DNA from: Phycisphaeraceae bacterium
GTDB lineage: Bacteria > Planctomycetota > Phycisphaerae > Phycisphaerales > UBA1924
Assembly (NCBI GenBank): GCA_019454185.1
Contig: CP075368.1
Coordinates: 1,736,001-1,800,000 of the forward strand
DNA length: 64,000 bases
Direction: 5' to 3'
Shown: positions 9,090 through 18,145 of the stretch, in pieces
Layout: each line of letters begins with the position of its first letter
Position numbering within the stretch: the first letter of the stretch is position 1
Program-made: the position numbers and the translations under genes
Notes under the pieces: model-generated
What the model saw: the letters and a program-made list of their open reading frames with translations, nothing else
Databases searched by the model: none
What the model was told of the DNA's origin: nothing

Positions 9090-10100
9090 TTGCCCAAGCC
9101 ACCCAGCACGCAGGCGGATCGGACGATCGAACGGGTCGAGGTCGGGGAGCTGAAGTTCCCACTCGGGGTGTATCCGATCGAGCCGGTGACCTCGCGGATG
9201 GGGTACAAGGTGCTGTTTGAAGCGGCGGATACGGATGACGGCTCGGGCGAGTGGGAAGAGTGGCCGGATCGGTATGTGTGGGACATCGTGATCGGTGCGG
9301 ACCGATTGCGATCGTTGTGCAACTCGCTTTTCCTGATGATGCCGGGGCGGGTGTTCCCGATCCTGGATGTGCTCGGGCATGATGCGTTCAGGGAGATCGA
9401 TCCGTATGTGGCGTATGAGCTGGTCCCGCTCGACCAGTTCATGGATTCGTCACGCCGGTACGAGGATTACCTGTACGAGGATGGGCTGTGCGGATTCGGG
9501 GCGATGTCCGAGGATCCGTTTTTCTATGTGTTTGTGGATGAGCACAAGATCGTGACGGTGCGGGCCGAGCCGCTCATGCAGGAGCGGATCGAGAGGTTGC
9601 TGGGTGCTTTTGATCTGGCGGAGGTCGAGGAGCCGGCCGGGGCGGATGCGGTAGCCCACGAACATAGGGGGGTGCTGGTTGCGCCGGACGACCGGCCGGA
9701 TCTCTTGACGGCGGATGAGGTCGTTGAGCACCTTCGGGACGAGTGGCGGCTGACGCTCAATGTCGATCCGGAGACGAATGTTGATGATCAGGGTCGGGAT
9801 CTTGGGCTTTGTCCGTGGCGATGCCTGGTGCGAACGAGCCCATCTCTTGATATACCATGGAGTTATGCTGATCTCATCGTGCGTGCGGATTGTCTTGGGC
9901 AGGCGGAAGACCTTGCGCTGGATGAGGTTTTGAAGCAGGTGGCGGATGGGGAGGATCTGGATCGAGAGACATCGCTGGTCTTTGCCGATCGTGTGACCGA
10001 GCAGGAATTGGACCAATTGCTGGCGGAGTTGAAGGTGGATCGGCTGGACCCTTCCGCGGCAGATACGCCGACGGTGTACTTCTTCCGGTGGCTGCCCTGA
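9090..10100 (+). CDS. Conserved-looking protein of unknown function
   Basis: This 336-residue cytoplasmic protein has no signal peptide or membrane helix and is rich in acidic and aromatic residues. It opens with a beta-rich region (ERVEVGELKFPLGVYPIEPV) and has a helical middle with IERLLGAFDLAEVEE. I recognise no family. It starts at TTG 9090, which has GGAG at 9077-9080 at good spacing; the next in-frame Met is about 37 residues later. Codon use matches its neighbours, so it is very likely a real gene. It is divergent from coaX. Confidence 0.7.
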   Translation: MPKPPSTQADRTIERVEVGELKFPLGVYPIEPVTSRMGYKVLFEAADTDDGSGEWEEWPDRYVWDIVIGADRLRSLCNSLFLMMPGRVFPILDVLGHDAFREIDPYVAYELVPLDQFMDSSRRYEDYLYEDGLCGFGAMSEDPFFYVFVDEHKIVTVRAEPLMQERIERLLGAFDLAEVEEPAGADAVAHEHRGVLVAPDDRPDLLTADEVVEHLRDEWRLTLNVDPETNVDDQGRDLGLCPWRCLVRTSPSLDIPWSYADLIVRADCLGQAEDLALDEVLKQVADGEDLDRETSLVFADRVTEQELDQLLAELKVDRLDPSAADTPTVYFFRWLP

Positions 10101-10506
10101 CCCGGCACTTTGCCTGTTCAGAGTGCCATGGTGGGTATGGCGGGTGAGTCGGCGGGGGCTTCGTTGGAATTTTGATCGGGATGATTCCCTAATGCACTGG
10201 GACAGGCGGAACCGGTCGGCTTTGCCGAGCGAAGGGCCGTCCACCTGGCGCGCGAAGGACCGCTGGGGATCCGAAAGCACGATTCCGCGCACGAGCGGTT
10301 TGCGTTCGCTAAGGACCCCGGTTATCTTTCCCGTCCCCGGGCGAGGGCCATACCCGGGCGGCGTTCGTTGCGCCCCGGCCCCGGCGTGTACGCGACTTGC
10401 GTTCTCGTCGTTGGATTCGTCGTCGTCTCGCTTTCAGCAGCTCAGCGCGTTCTGCACTGGCCCTGTTGTTCCGCCCTTCTTTCTTCGCATGGTCTTGGAG
10501 ATCGGC
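10101..10506. other. Non-coding leader region before the secretin gene
   Basis: About 400 bases separate the upstream stop from the secretin start. The plus-strand frame stays open through it from 10123, but composition and the lack of a protein-like pattern argue against coding. It contains pyrimidine-rich stretches near 10470-10485 and a CCCGGG...CCCGGG hairpin near 10340. I see no tRNA or recognisable riboswitch. Confidence 0.5.
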
Positions 10507-13500
10507 ATGCACGTGGTGAAGCACCGTTCGGTACGCTCTCTGATCGTCGCCGCTAGCGCCTTCGCGAGCGCGGCTGGCTTGGCTCCGTTCGCTTCGGCGG
10601 CTGCATGGGAGCCCCCTGCAACCGCCGCGACGATCGATGCACTTGATCGGGCAGCGGTGTTGCGTTCGGAAGGGCGTCTGGTTCAGGCGCGTGACACGAT
10701 CATGGCGGTTGTCGGGCGTGATGCCGGGCGATCGCTCTCTGATCCTGAGAGAGCGCGTGCGTTCGAGATGCTGGCCGGGCTGAACCAAGAGATCAGCGGG
10801 CTGACGCCTGCGGCTCTGGCGTTGCAGAAGGCGGAGGCGGCGCTGGCGGCTGACGACTTTGCGGCTGCGGAGCGGAGCGCGGGCTCGATCGCGAACCTGC
10901 CTGGCGCGACCGACACACAGATCGAGTCCGCGCTTGAGGTCCTTGAGGTGGTTCGCTCGAAGCGTGAGCGGGTGGCGGATCGCGTGCCGACGGCGATGAT
11001 CGAGATCGAGCAAGCGATGGCGATCCGTGATTACGCGCGTGCGAAGTCTCTGATCGGTTCGGTGCTTCGGAGCGGCGTTGCGTTGTCTCCGGCTGATTCA
11101 GCGGCTCTGGATCGTGCTCAGGCCCTCGTGATCGAGCATGAGGATGCATCGGGCTCGCTGATCGATGCCGATGTTGTGTCGCTCGGCATGCTGCAGCCGG
11201 GCGTTGTGAAGCGTCGGGATGACATCCCTGCGCCGGTGAACGGATCTGGAACGCCCGAGCCCGCGCAGCCGGGATCGCAGCCCCCTGCGAGCACGCCCCC
11301 TGCTGCTGAGCCCGCTCCGGCTCCGGCTGCTGCACCGGCACCGGCACCGGCGGCACCGGCGGCGGCGGCGGCGCCTGCGACTCCTCCTCCTTCGAGCACC
11401 GATCTGATCACTCAGGCGAGGATGTTCGAGGCGCAGAGCATGCTTGCGGAGGCGGATCTGGCGTTTACTGAGCGGCGGCTGAACGAGGCCGCGAACAAGT
11501 ACGCGCGGCTTCAGGGCGAGTATCGGGATCTGCTTTCTGCGGACCAGTCTCGCCACGTTGACGGGCGTCTGACCGAGACGCGGCTGCTGCTGCGCGGTAA
11601 TGTCGGTCCTGAGCAGGATCTGATCCAGTCGGCCCTGGAGACCAATCGATTCGCGAAGCAGGCGACGCTGGCCGAGTTCAACAACCTGATGTCGCAGTCG
11701 AGCGCTTCGCTGCAAACGCAGAGCGTCTCCGAGGCGAGACTTCAGGCGTTGAAGGCCCAGTTGACACTGAAGTCGGCCCGCCAGTATTTCGCCGAGAGCG
11801 AGTACGAGGGGCTGATGGCTCAGACGACTTCGCTGCTCGACAAGATCGGCAAGACCGAGGACCAGTTGCGGCTTGACGACATCAAGCGTCGCGAGGCGGA
11901 CCTCAAGCGTCAGGCGGATGAACAGGCCCGCGCGAGGACGCTGGATCGCGATCGCAAGATCGGTGAGCACATCGATCGCGTGCGTGCGCTGCAGATGGAG
12001 ATGAAGTACAAGGAGGCCCTGCAGGTCGTTGATCAGATCCTGTTCCTTGATCCGATCAGCCCTTCGGGACTTCTTCTCAAGGACGTGATCACTGCGTTGA
12101 TGATCTATCAGGAGTTCAACGAGCTGGAGTCTCGTGCAGAGTTGACCCACGCGATGATGCGGCTGAACAACAAGCAAGCGGCACAGATCCCCGGTGCCTC
12201 GATCGTGAACTACCCGAGCGACTGGCCCTCGATCTCTTTCCGCCGGGGCGAGATGCAGGCGTTCCGCGAGCCGCCGGAGAACCAGTCGGTTCTGGCGAAG
12301 CTCGATCAGACTGTTCAGCAGGCGCGGTTTGCGGATGCGACGATCGAGCAGGTGGTGCAGTTCGTCGAGGCGATCTCGCAGTTGAATATCGACGTCGATT
12401 GGGCTTCATTGGAGGAGATCGGCGTCGATCGATCCGCCCCGGTTTCGCTGAACCTTTCGCGCGTGCCGATCCGCACTGTGCTTGACCGTGTGCTGGACAA
12501 GGTGAGCCCCGATCGGTTGAGCCGCGCCGCGTGGGCTGTGAATGACGGGATTCTGCAGATTGCTTCGGACGAGGCGCTGCGGAAGAACACGATTCTGGCG
12601 ATCTACGACATCCGCGATCTGCTGATCGAGGTGCCTGACTTCGACAACGCCCCCGAGTTCGATCTGTCTCAGGTGCTACAGAGCAACCAGGGCGGCGGCG
12701 GCGGCGGGGGTCAGAGCCCGTTCCAGAACACGAACAACGACAACAACGATACTCGGCTCCCGCTGGAGGAGCGTCGCCAGCAGATCATCGACATCATCAC
12801 CCAGAACATCGACTTCGAGGGGTGGACCGACAACGGGGGCGATACGGGGCGGATCCAGCCGCTCGCGGGTTCCTTGATCATCACGAACACGGCCCGGAAC
12901 CATCGCGAGATCGGCGGCCTTCTGAGCAAGCTGCGTGAGCAGCGGGCGCTTCAGATCAACGTCGAGACCCGATTCCTGCTGGTTTCCTCGGGCTTCTTCG
13001 AGCAGATCGGCTTCGATCTGGACGTGTACTTCAACTCGAACAACAACCAGGTTCGCGCTGCACAGGCGAACGACCCGACGATTCAAGGCAGCGACTTCTT
13101 CAACTTCGGGCAGGGCGGGTTGCAGCGCAACGTCACGGGAGCAACCGGCACAAGCCAGGGCGTTGTCAATCCTCGCTCGTGGTCACCTATCGGGGCGGGA
13201 CAGAACTCGCTCGGCCTTGCGGGCGGCCTGTTGAGCGGCGCGTTGCCCGAGGGCAGCGTCGGCAGCGCGGTGATCGGTGCGGCCCCCGCGCTCGGCATTG
13301 CGGGGCAGTTCCTTGACGATGTGCAGGTCGACTTCCTTGTGACGGCGACACAGGCCGATCGTCGCTCGGTGCAGTTGACTGCCCCGCGTCTGACGTTCAT
13401 GAACGGTCAGCGGGCGAATATCTCTGTGGCGACGCAGGTGGCGTTCATCTCTGACTTGACGCCTGTGACGAGCGATTCGGCGGTCGGCTTCGATCCGACT

Positions 13501-13971
13501 GTCGGCGCAGTGTCCGAGGGTGTGCTGCTCGACGTTGACGGCACGGTCTCGGCGGATCGCCGGTATGTGACTCTGAACGTCCGCACGAATCTTGCCCGTA
13601 TCGACGGCTTCGCGGAGCGTGCGGTCACAGCGGTCGCGGGCGGCCAGCTGGTGAGCTCTTCGAGCGTCGAATCGTTCGTTCAGTTGCCGACCATCACGGC
13701 GACGACCGTCAACACGACGGTCTCGGTGCCGGACCAGGGGACCATCCTGCTGGGCGGGCAGCGTCTTCTGACCGAGGTCGAGGTCGAGACGGGTGTGCCC
13801 GTGCTCTCGAAGATCCCGATCATCAGCAGGTTCTTCACCAACCGCATCGAGACGACGGAAGAGCAGACGCTGCTGATCCTGCTCAAGCCGACGATCCTGA
13901 TCCAGAACGAGGAAGAGGACCGCAACTTCCCGGGTCTGGGCGATGCGACGCGGGCTGGTCTGGCCGGCTGA
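10507..13971 (+). CDS. Secretin-domain outer-membrane protein (GspD/PilQ superfamily), 1154 aa
   Basis: The C-terminal 230 residues form a secretin domain that would build a gated outer-membrane channel. Landmarks are VQLTAPRLTFMNGQRANIS, VPDQGTILLGGQ and VPVLSKIPIISRFF near the end. A signal peptide covers about residues 1-32. Residues 35-230 and 300-520 are helical and TPR-like, split by a Pro/Ala-rich linker at about 245-298. An STN/N-domain-like segment (ATIEQVVQFVEAI) is near 600, and a poly-Gly stretch near 730. The start at 10507 has GGAG six bases before it. The protein is far longer than GspD (about 650 residues). No other type II or type IV pilus genes are in the window, so its partner system is unknown. 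Confidence 0.88.
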   Translation: MHVVKHRSVRSLIVAASAFASAAGLAPFASAAAWEPPATAATIDALDRAAVLRSEGRLVQARDTIMAVVGRDAGRSLSDPERARAFEMLAGLNQEISGLTPAALALQKAEAALAADDFAAAERSAGSIANLPGATDTQIESALEVLEVVRSKRERVADRVPTAMIEIEQAMAIRDYARAKSLIGSVLRSGVALSPADSAALDRAQALVIEHEDASGSLIDADVVSLGMLQPGVVKRRDDIPAPVNGSGTPEPAQPGSQPPASTPPAAEPAPAPAAAPAPAPAAPAAAAAPATPPPSSTDLITQARMFEAQSMLAEADLAFTERRLNEAANKYARLQGEYRDLLSADQSRHVDGRLTETRLLLRGNVGPEQDLIQSALETNRFAKQATLAEFNNLMSQSSASLQTQSVSEARLQALKAQLTLKSARQYFAESEYEGLMAQTTSLLDKIGKTEDQLRLDDIKRREADLKRQADEQARARTLDRDRKIGEHIDRVRALQMEMKYKEALQVVDQILFLDPISPSGLLLKDVITALMIYQEFNELESRAELTHAMMRLNNKQAAQIPGASIVNYPSDWPSISFRRGEMQAFREPPENQSVLAKLDQTVQQARFADATIEQVVQFVEAISQLNIDVDWASLEEIGVDRSAPVSLNLSRVPIRTVLDRVLDKVSPDRLSRAAWAVNDGILQIASDEALRKNTILAIYDIRDLLIEVPDFDNAPEFDLSQVLQSNQGGGGGGGQSPFQNTNNDNNDTRLPLEERRQQIIDIITQNIDFEGWTDNGGDTGRIQPLAGSLIITNTARNHREIGGLLSKLREQRALQINVETRFLLVSSGFFEQIGFDLDVYFNSNNNQVRAAQANDPTIQGSDFFNFGQGGLQRNVTGATGTSQGVVNPRSWSPIGAGQNSLGLAGGLLSGALPEGSVGSAVIGAAPALGIAGQFLDDVQVDFLVTATQADRRSVQLTAPRLTFMNGQRANISVATQVAFISDLTPVTSDSAVGFDPTVGAVSEGVLLDVDGTVSADRRYVTLNVRTNLARIDGFAERAVTAVAGGQLVSSSSVESFVQLPTITATTVNTTVSVPDQGTILLGGQRLLTEVEVETGVPVLSKIPIISRFFTNRIETTEEQTLLILLKPTILIQNEEEDRNFPGLGDATRAGLAG

Positions 13972-14010
13972 GAGATGCCTGTGTGAATCGAACCCCGGTG
14001 TGAATCAAAC

Positions 14011-14042
14011 AAAGGGGGCGGCCCGAGCGGGTCGCCCCTTTC
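14011..14042 (+). terminator. Terminator after the secretin gene
   Basis: The left arm AAAGGGGGCGGCCC and the right arm GGGTCGCCCCTTT form a long stem with one bulged G and a GAGC loop. It lies about 40 bases after the stop codon. The tail is only weakly T-rich. Confidence 0.7.
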
Positions 14043-14135
14043 TCGTTGCGTGTTTTCATGCCCCAACGGTTCGGGGGCACTATGATGGGGATGCGGCAAC
14101 CCGCCGCGGCGGTTGATCAGTTGGGAGATGCACGC

Positions 14136-14492
14136 ATGGCGGCTTCGGACTCTCGTCTTCGCGTCCGCAAGGATTCAGGGGTCACGATCGTCGAGTTCGT
14201 GGACCGGAACATCCTCGATGAGGCGAACATCCAGATGATCGGCGATGAGATCACTTCGCTGATCGATTCGGAGTCTTCACCGAAACTGCTGATCAGTTTC
14301 GCGAATGTGGACCATCTGTCTTCGGCGGCGCTCGGCACGCTGATCACGATCAACAACAAGTTGCGCCAGAAGGGCCAGTTGCGGCTCGCGAACATCGATC
14401 CCCAGATCTATGAGGTGTTCGTGATCACGCGCCTCAACAACATCTTCAAGATCATGCCGACGACCGAGGACGCGATCAAGAGTTTCGGTTGA
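14136..14492 (+). CDS. STAS-domain anti-sigma-factor antagonist (RsbV/SpoIIAA-like)
   Basis: This 118-residue protein is a single STAS domain. The segment DHLSSAALGTLITINNKLRQ carries the serine pair that is phosphorylated in RsbV-type antagonists. The domain starts with GVTIVEFVDRNILDEANI and ends with FKIMPTTEDAIKSF. Such proteins bind an RsbW-type kinase and so release a sigma factor or another target. I start at ATG 14136, with GGGAG eight bases before it; the open frame to 14046 is not protein-like. The stop overlaps the next gene, a predicted RsbW-like kinase, which supports partner switching. Confidence 0.9.
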   Translation: MAASDSRLRVRKDSGVTIVEFVDRNILDEANIQMIGDEITSLIDSESSPKLLISFANVDHLSSAALGTLITINNKLRQKGQLRLANIDPQIYEVFVITRLNNIFKIMPTTEDAIKSFG

Positions 14493-14974
14493 CTGCGTCG
14501 ATCGAGCCCCGGTCCCTCGTTGAGCATGCGCTTATGCCACCATCCCACGGTCCTGAATCGATCGAGCGGAAGATCGACCTGACGAATGATCGGGTGCTGA
14601 TCCATCGCGCCGAGACGGAGGTTCTGGGCGCGCTCGACCAGTTCGGCTATCCGAAGGCGGCGAAGTTTGCGATACGGCTTGCCTTTGAGGAGGCGATCAC
14701 GAACGCGTTCAAGCACGGCCACAAGGGGCTCTCTGCTTCGGCACCGGTTCGCGTTGAGTTGGCGGTCGGGCCTGACCGGGTGTCAATCGCTGTCGAAGAC
14801 CAGGGGCCGGGGTTCAGCCCGAGCGATGTTCCGGACCCGACGCTCGACGAGAATCTCGAGGTGCCGACTGGGCGAGGGCTGATGCTGATTCGCGCGTACA
14901 TGACGCGGCTTGAGTTCAACGATGCCGGCAATCGCGTGAAGATGACGTTCGAGCGGAATACTGCGAGCGAGTGA
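14489..14974 (+). CDS. RsbW-like ATP-binding serine kinase / anti-sigma factor
   Basis: The protein has a GHKL ATPase fold of the HATPase_c_2 type: [19 protein letters not shown] (N box), [13 protein letters not shown] (G1 box) and [17 protein letters not shown] (G2 region). These kinases phosphorylate STAS antagonists, and often sequester a sigma factor. The frame opens with a TTG that overlaps the STAS stop; an ATG at 14534 is a good alternative start and would give 146 residues. Overlap with the STAS gene shows translational coupling. The sigma factor at 21655 is of the RpoD group, so it is not an obvious target. Confidence 0.88.
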   Translation: MTASIEPRSLVEHALMPPSHGPESIERKIDLTNDRVLIHRAETEVLGALDQFGYPKAAKFAIRLAFEEAITNAFKHGHKGLSASAPVRVELAVGPDRVSIAVEDQGPGFSPSDVPDPTLDENLEVPTGRGLMLIRAYMTRLEFNDAGNRVKMTFERNTASE

Positions 14975-15014
14975 GGCCGCGGCTGCGGGTCCTTGCTCCG
15001 GTGCCTATCATCCA

Positions 15015-15042
15015 TTGCGTTCTAGAATGGAATGATTCTAAT
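15015..15042 (+). promoter_or_regulatory. Predicted isc promoter with an internal inverted repeat
   Basis: A perfect inverted repeat, TAGAAT (15023-15028) and ATTCTA (15035-15040) with a 6-base spacer, lies in an AT-rich island 57 bases before iscS. It overlaps a plausible promoter: TTGCGT (15015-15020) and TCTAAT (15037-15042), 16 bases apart. An operator between the -35 and -10 elements is typical of repression. No iscR-like gene is in the window, so the regulator is unknown. Confidence 0.5.
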
Positions 15043-15096
15043 TATCAGGACATGCCTATCCGGTTTGCGGACGGGGTGACTTTCGAGAGGTGTGCG

Positions 15097-16338
15097 ATGG
15101 GCTTGAAGTTCCCGATTTACCTTGATCACGCGGCAACCACGCCGTGCGATCCGCGCGTCGTTGAGGCGATGCTCCCCTACTTCACAGAGCGGTACGGGAA
15201 TCCGGGGAGCCGCAACCATAGGTTCGGCTGGGAGGCGGAGGAGGGCGTGGATGCCGCTCGGCAGCAGGTTGCGGCTCTGCTCGGCTCCGATGAGAAAGAG
15301 GTCGTGTTCACGTCCGGCGCGACGGAGTCGAACAACATCGCGATCAAGGGCGCGGCGTACATGTACGAGCGTGCGCCGGCGGGCTCTGGTCGGCCTCGCG
15401 GGCACATCATCAGCGCGATCCACGAGCACAAGGCGGTGCTTGATCCCTGCAAGCGTCTGCAGAAGGAAGGGTTTGACGTCACGTTCCTCGAACCCGGTTC
15501 GGACGGGCTGATCACCGCGGAGATGGTGAGGGGCGCGATGCGCGAGGACACGATCCTCGTGACGATCATGTGGGCGAACAACGAGATCGGGACGATCAAT
15601 GAGATCCGCGAGATCGGCGCGGTGTGCCACGAGCGAGAGGTGATCTTCCATACGGATGCGACGCAGTGGGTCGGGAAGATGCCGACCGATGTGGCGAAGG
15701 ACAACGTCGATCTGCTCTCGATGAGCGGCCACAAGATCTATGGACCGAAGGGCGTCGGCGCGTTGTATGTCAGGCGGCGGAAGCCGCGGGTGCGGTTGCA
15801 GTCGCTGGTGGACGGAGGCGGGCAGGAGCGGGGCTTCCGATCGGGCACGCTGAACGTGCCCGGGATTGTCGGGCTCGGGAAGGCGGCGGAGATCGCCCTT
15901 CAGGAGATGGAGCAGGACGGGCGGCGGTTGCTCGCGATGCGGACACGGCTGGAGAACGCGGTGACGGCGGCCCTGGACGTGGTGCAGGTCAACGGGCATC
16001 GCGAGAAGCGGCTGCCGCAGATTACGAACATTTCGTTCGGATTCGTCGAGGGCGAGAGTCTGATGATGGCCGTGAAGGAGATCGCGTGCTCGTCGGGTTC
16101 GGCGTGCACGAGCGCGTCGCTGGAGCCGTCGTATGTGCTCAAGGCTCTGGGCGTCGGTGATGAGCTGGCACACTCGTCGCTTCGGTTGTCGCTCGGACGC
16201 TGGACGACGGATGAGCAGGTGGACTACGCGGCCGAGGCGATCGTGAAGTCTGTGAAGAAGCTGCGTGATCTGTCCCCTCTGTACGACATGCACAAGGAAG
16301 GGATCGACCTCTCCAAGGTGGAGTGGGCGCACCACTGA
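15097..16338 (+). CDS. iscS: Cysteine desulfurase IscS
   Basis: This PLP enzyme removes sulfur from cysteine and supplies it for Fe-S clusters and tRNA thiolation. The 413-residue protein starts with [15 protein letters not shown]. The PLP lysine is Lys213 in [10 protein letters not shown], and the catalytic cysteine is Cys337 in [17 protein letters not shown], which marks group I (IscS) enzymes. HTDATQ at 185-190 is also conserved. The start at 15097 has GAGAGG six bases upstream; the longer open frame to 14971 crosses the promoter and is rejected. It heads an operon with iscU and iscA. Confidence 0.95.
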   Translation: MGLKFPIYLDHAATTPCDPRVVEAMLPYFTERYGNPGSRNHRFGWEAEEGVDAARQQVAALLGSDEKEVVFTSGATESNNIAIKGAAYMYERAPAGSGRPRGHIISAIHEHKAVLDPCKRLQKEGFDVTFLEPGSDGLITAEMVRGAMREDTILVTIMWANNEIGTINEIREIGAVCHEREVIFHTDATQWVGKMPTDVAKDNVDLLSMSGHKIYGPKGVGALYVRRRKPRVRLQSLVDGGGQERGFRSGTLNVPGIVGLGKAAEIALQEMEQDGRRLLAMRTRLENAVTAALDVVQVNGHREKRLPQITNISFGFVEGESLMMAVKEIACSSGSACTSASLEPSYVLKALGVGDELAHSSLRLSLGRWTTDEQVDYAAEAIVKSVKKLRDLSPLYDMHKEGIDLSKVEWAHH

Positions 16339-16398
16339 TCGGATTGAATTTGGTTTATTCGGCCGGGCTCGGTCTGGCGTGATACGACGAGGTGAAAC

Positions 16399-16830
16399 AT
16401 GGCATACGGCGAGAAGATCATCGATCATTACGAGAAGCCCCGCAACGTGGGGAATTTCGGCACGACGGATGAGGTGAAGAAGCGGGCCGACGTCGGCGTC
16501 GGGCTGGTCGGCGCGCCCGAGTGCGGCGATGTGATGCAGCTTCAGATCAAGGTGAACCAGGGCACGGGCGTCATTGAGGATGCCAAGTTCAAGTGCTTCG
16601 GGTGTGGCTCCGCGATTGCGTCTTCGTCGCTGGCGACGGAGTGGCTGAAGGGCCGCACGCTCGATGAGGGTCTGGCGATCAAGAACACGGAGATCGTCGA
16701 GGAGCTGTCGCTGCCTCCGGTGAAGATCCACTGCTCGGTGCTGGCCGAGGATGCGATCCGTGCGGCGATCGCGGACTACAAGCAGAAGAACGGGATCACC
16801 GCCGGGGCCGAGCAGGCGGCGGCGCACTGA
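16399..16830 (+). CDS. iscU: Fe-S cluster scaffold IscU
   Basis: IscU assembles [2Fe-2S] and [4Fe-4S] clusters from iron and IscS-derived sulfur. The 143-residue protein has the three ligand cysteines Cys42 (APECGD), Cys66 (FKCFGCGS) and Cys112 (KIHCSVLAEDA). It also has the LPPVK motif at 105-109 that is recognised by the HscA chaperone. Asp44 next to Cys42 is conserved. It lies 60 bases after iscS. No hscA or hscB is adjacent. Confidence 0.95.
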   Translation: MAYGEKIIDHYEKPRNVGNFGTTDEVKKRADVGVGLVGAPECGDVMQLQIKVNQGTGVIEDAKFKCFGCGSAIASSSLATEWLKGRTLDEGLAIKNTEIVEELSLPPVKIHCSVLAEDAIRAAIADYKQKNGITAGAEQAAAH

Positions 16831-16854
16831 GGGCAGCGTTTTCGGGATCGGGAT

Positions 16855-17040
16855 TTGACCACGGAGCAGCAGGACACCCTGTTGAATATGTGGGAGACCG
16901 GCCGCAACTTCATGCCCGCGCTTGTGAGCGGGACTGTGGGTGCGGCCCTGTGTGGGGCGGGGCTGGTTCTGGCGGTGTTCGAGCTACGGATCTTCTCGGA
17001 CCGATCCAGAAGCGATTCCGGCCCATCCGACATCCAATAG
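16855..17040 (+). CDS. Possible small single-span membrane protein in the isc operon
   Basis: A 61-codon frame starting with TTG lies between iscU and iscA. Residues about 21-43 form one hydrophobic helix (FMPALVSGTVGAALCGAGLV), and the tail is polar and Ser-rich. I recognise no family. Its place inside the operon and the purine-rich GGGATCGGGA before the TTG favour translation. The weak start and short length mean it could still be a spurious frame. Confidence 0.4.
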   Translation: MTTEQQDTLLNMWETGRNFMPALVSGTVGAALCGAGLVLAVFELRIFSDRSRSDSGPSDIQ

Positions 17041-17134
17041 GTGATGGCCTGTGCCAGTGCGGAACGGGCTTCAGGATCGGCAGAAAGCGGCGTAGAATGA
17101 GTGCCGCACAATTGCGGAAAAGGATGGATAAGCG

Positions 17135-17491
17135 ATGAGTCAGCAGGCCACACAAGTCGAGGGCGTGATTCTGACCGAGACGGCTGCTCGCGAGATCAAG
17201 TCGATCATCACCCAGCAGGAGCTGGACGCGGACAAGGTTCGGCTCCGGGTCGGCGTCAAGGGCGGCGGGTGTTCCGGTTTCTCGTATGTGCTCGACCTGA
17301 CCGAGACGCAGAAGGAGACCGATGAGGTCTTTGAGCAGCACGGGGTCAAGATCATTTGCGATCCGAAGAGTCTGCTCTACCTGAACGGGACGACGGTGGA
17401 CTTCAAGGACGAGATCATGGGGCGCGGCTTTGTGTTCACAAACCCGAACGCGACGACTTCCTGTGGTTGCGGGTCGAGTTTCGCGGTTTGA
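17135..17491 (+). CDS. iscA: A-type Fe-S carrier protein (IscA/ErpA family)
   Basis: A-type carriers receive clusters from IscU and deliver them to target enzymes. The 118-residue protein has the three conserved cysteines: Cys46 in GGGCSGFSY and Cys110/Cys112 in SCGCGSSF. The core is typical (ILTETAAREIKSII, LYLNGTTVDF). It is the last isc gene here, about 100 bases after the small ORF. IscA, ErpA and HesB cannot be told apart from sequence alone, so the symbol is by context. Confidence 0.92.
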   Translation: MSQQATQVEGVILTETAAREIKSIITQQELDADKVRLRVGVKGGGCSGFSYVLDLTETQKETDEVFEQHGVKIICDPKSLLYLNGTTVDFKDEIMGRGFVFTNPNATTSCGCGSSFAV

Positions 17492-17665
17492 CCGTCCGGG
17501 GCGTGAGGCGAGCGGATTTTGTGCTTGTGAGCCGCGACGCGGGGTGGTACGATTTGTGTGAGGTGTCGTTGGCGCGCGGCTCGGTGGAGTCGGCCCTGCG
17601 GCATGTATCTTGGGAGTTGTCGGCGTCGGACGCGCCGGCACGATCGAATCGGCGAGAGGACGCGC

Positions 17666-18145
17666 ATGAGCCAGGCATCGATGCCTGCCGAGACGACGAT
17701 GGGGTACTCCCCGCCACGCGTGACACAGTTCAGCGTGTTTCTGGATAACCGTGTCGGTCGGCTTTTCGACCTCGTGCGAGCGTTCGACGGCTCTGGGTGT
17801 GCGATCTGCGCGCTCTCCGTGGCCGAGGCGAGCGATCACGCGGTGATCCGGATCATCACGAACTCATCGAAACTGGCACGCCAGATTCTTCGGAACGCGA
17901 ACGCGACGTTCTCTGAACGAGACGTACTGGTTGTCGAGCTTTCACGCGGGCACACAATCTCGAGTCTCTGCCTCTCGCTGCTCGGCGCTGAGATCAACAT
18001 TCACTTCGCGTACTCGCTGATGCTGAGGCCGAACGGCACCCCCACCATTGCCCTCTCGGTCGACGACACGGATCTGGCCGGGCAGGTGCTGCGGCGGAAA
18101 GAGTTCCGGCTCTTCGGCGAGGCGGACATCAGCGACCCGCACTGA
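17666..18145 (+). CDS. ACT-domain protein
   Basis: The 159-residue protein begins, after a short N-terminus, with FSVFLDNRVGRLFDLVRAF, typical of ACT domains that bind small ligands such as amino acids. A second ACT-like unit starts near residue 90 (INIHFAYSLMLRPNGTPTIAL). It has no catalytic domain, as in stand-alone ACT regulators. The start at 17666 has GAGAGGA before it. The 3' end overlaps the convergent dioxygenase gene by 17 bases. The ligand is unknown. Confidence 0.8.
   Translation: MSQASMPAETTMGYSPPRVTQFSVFLDNRVGRLFDLVRAFDGSGCAICALSVAEASDHAVIRIITNSSKLARQILRNANATFSERDVLVVELSRGHTISSLCLSLLGAEINIHFAYSLMLRPNGTPTIALSVDDTDLAGQVLRRKEFRLFGEADISDPH

Noticed and set aside
10123..10506. N-terminal extension of the secretin frame
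   Set aside because: A signal peptide begins at 10507 with a good ribosome-binding site; the upstream part looks non-coding.
15022..16827. Long minus-strand frame opposite iscS and iscU
   Set aside because: It is a His/Arg-rich shadow frame of well-supported plus-strand genes.
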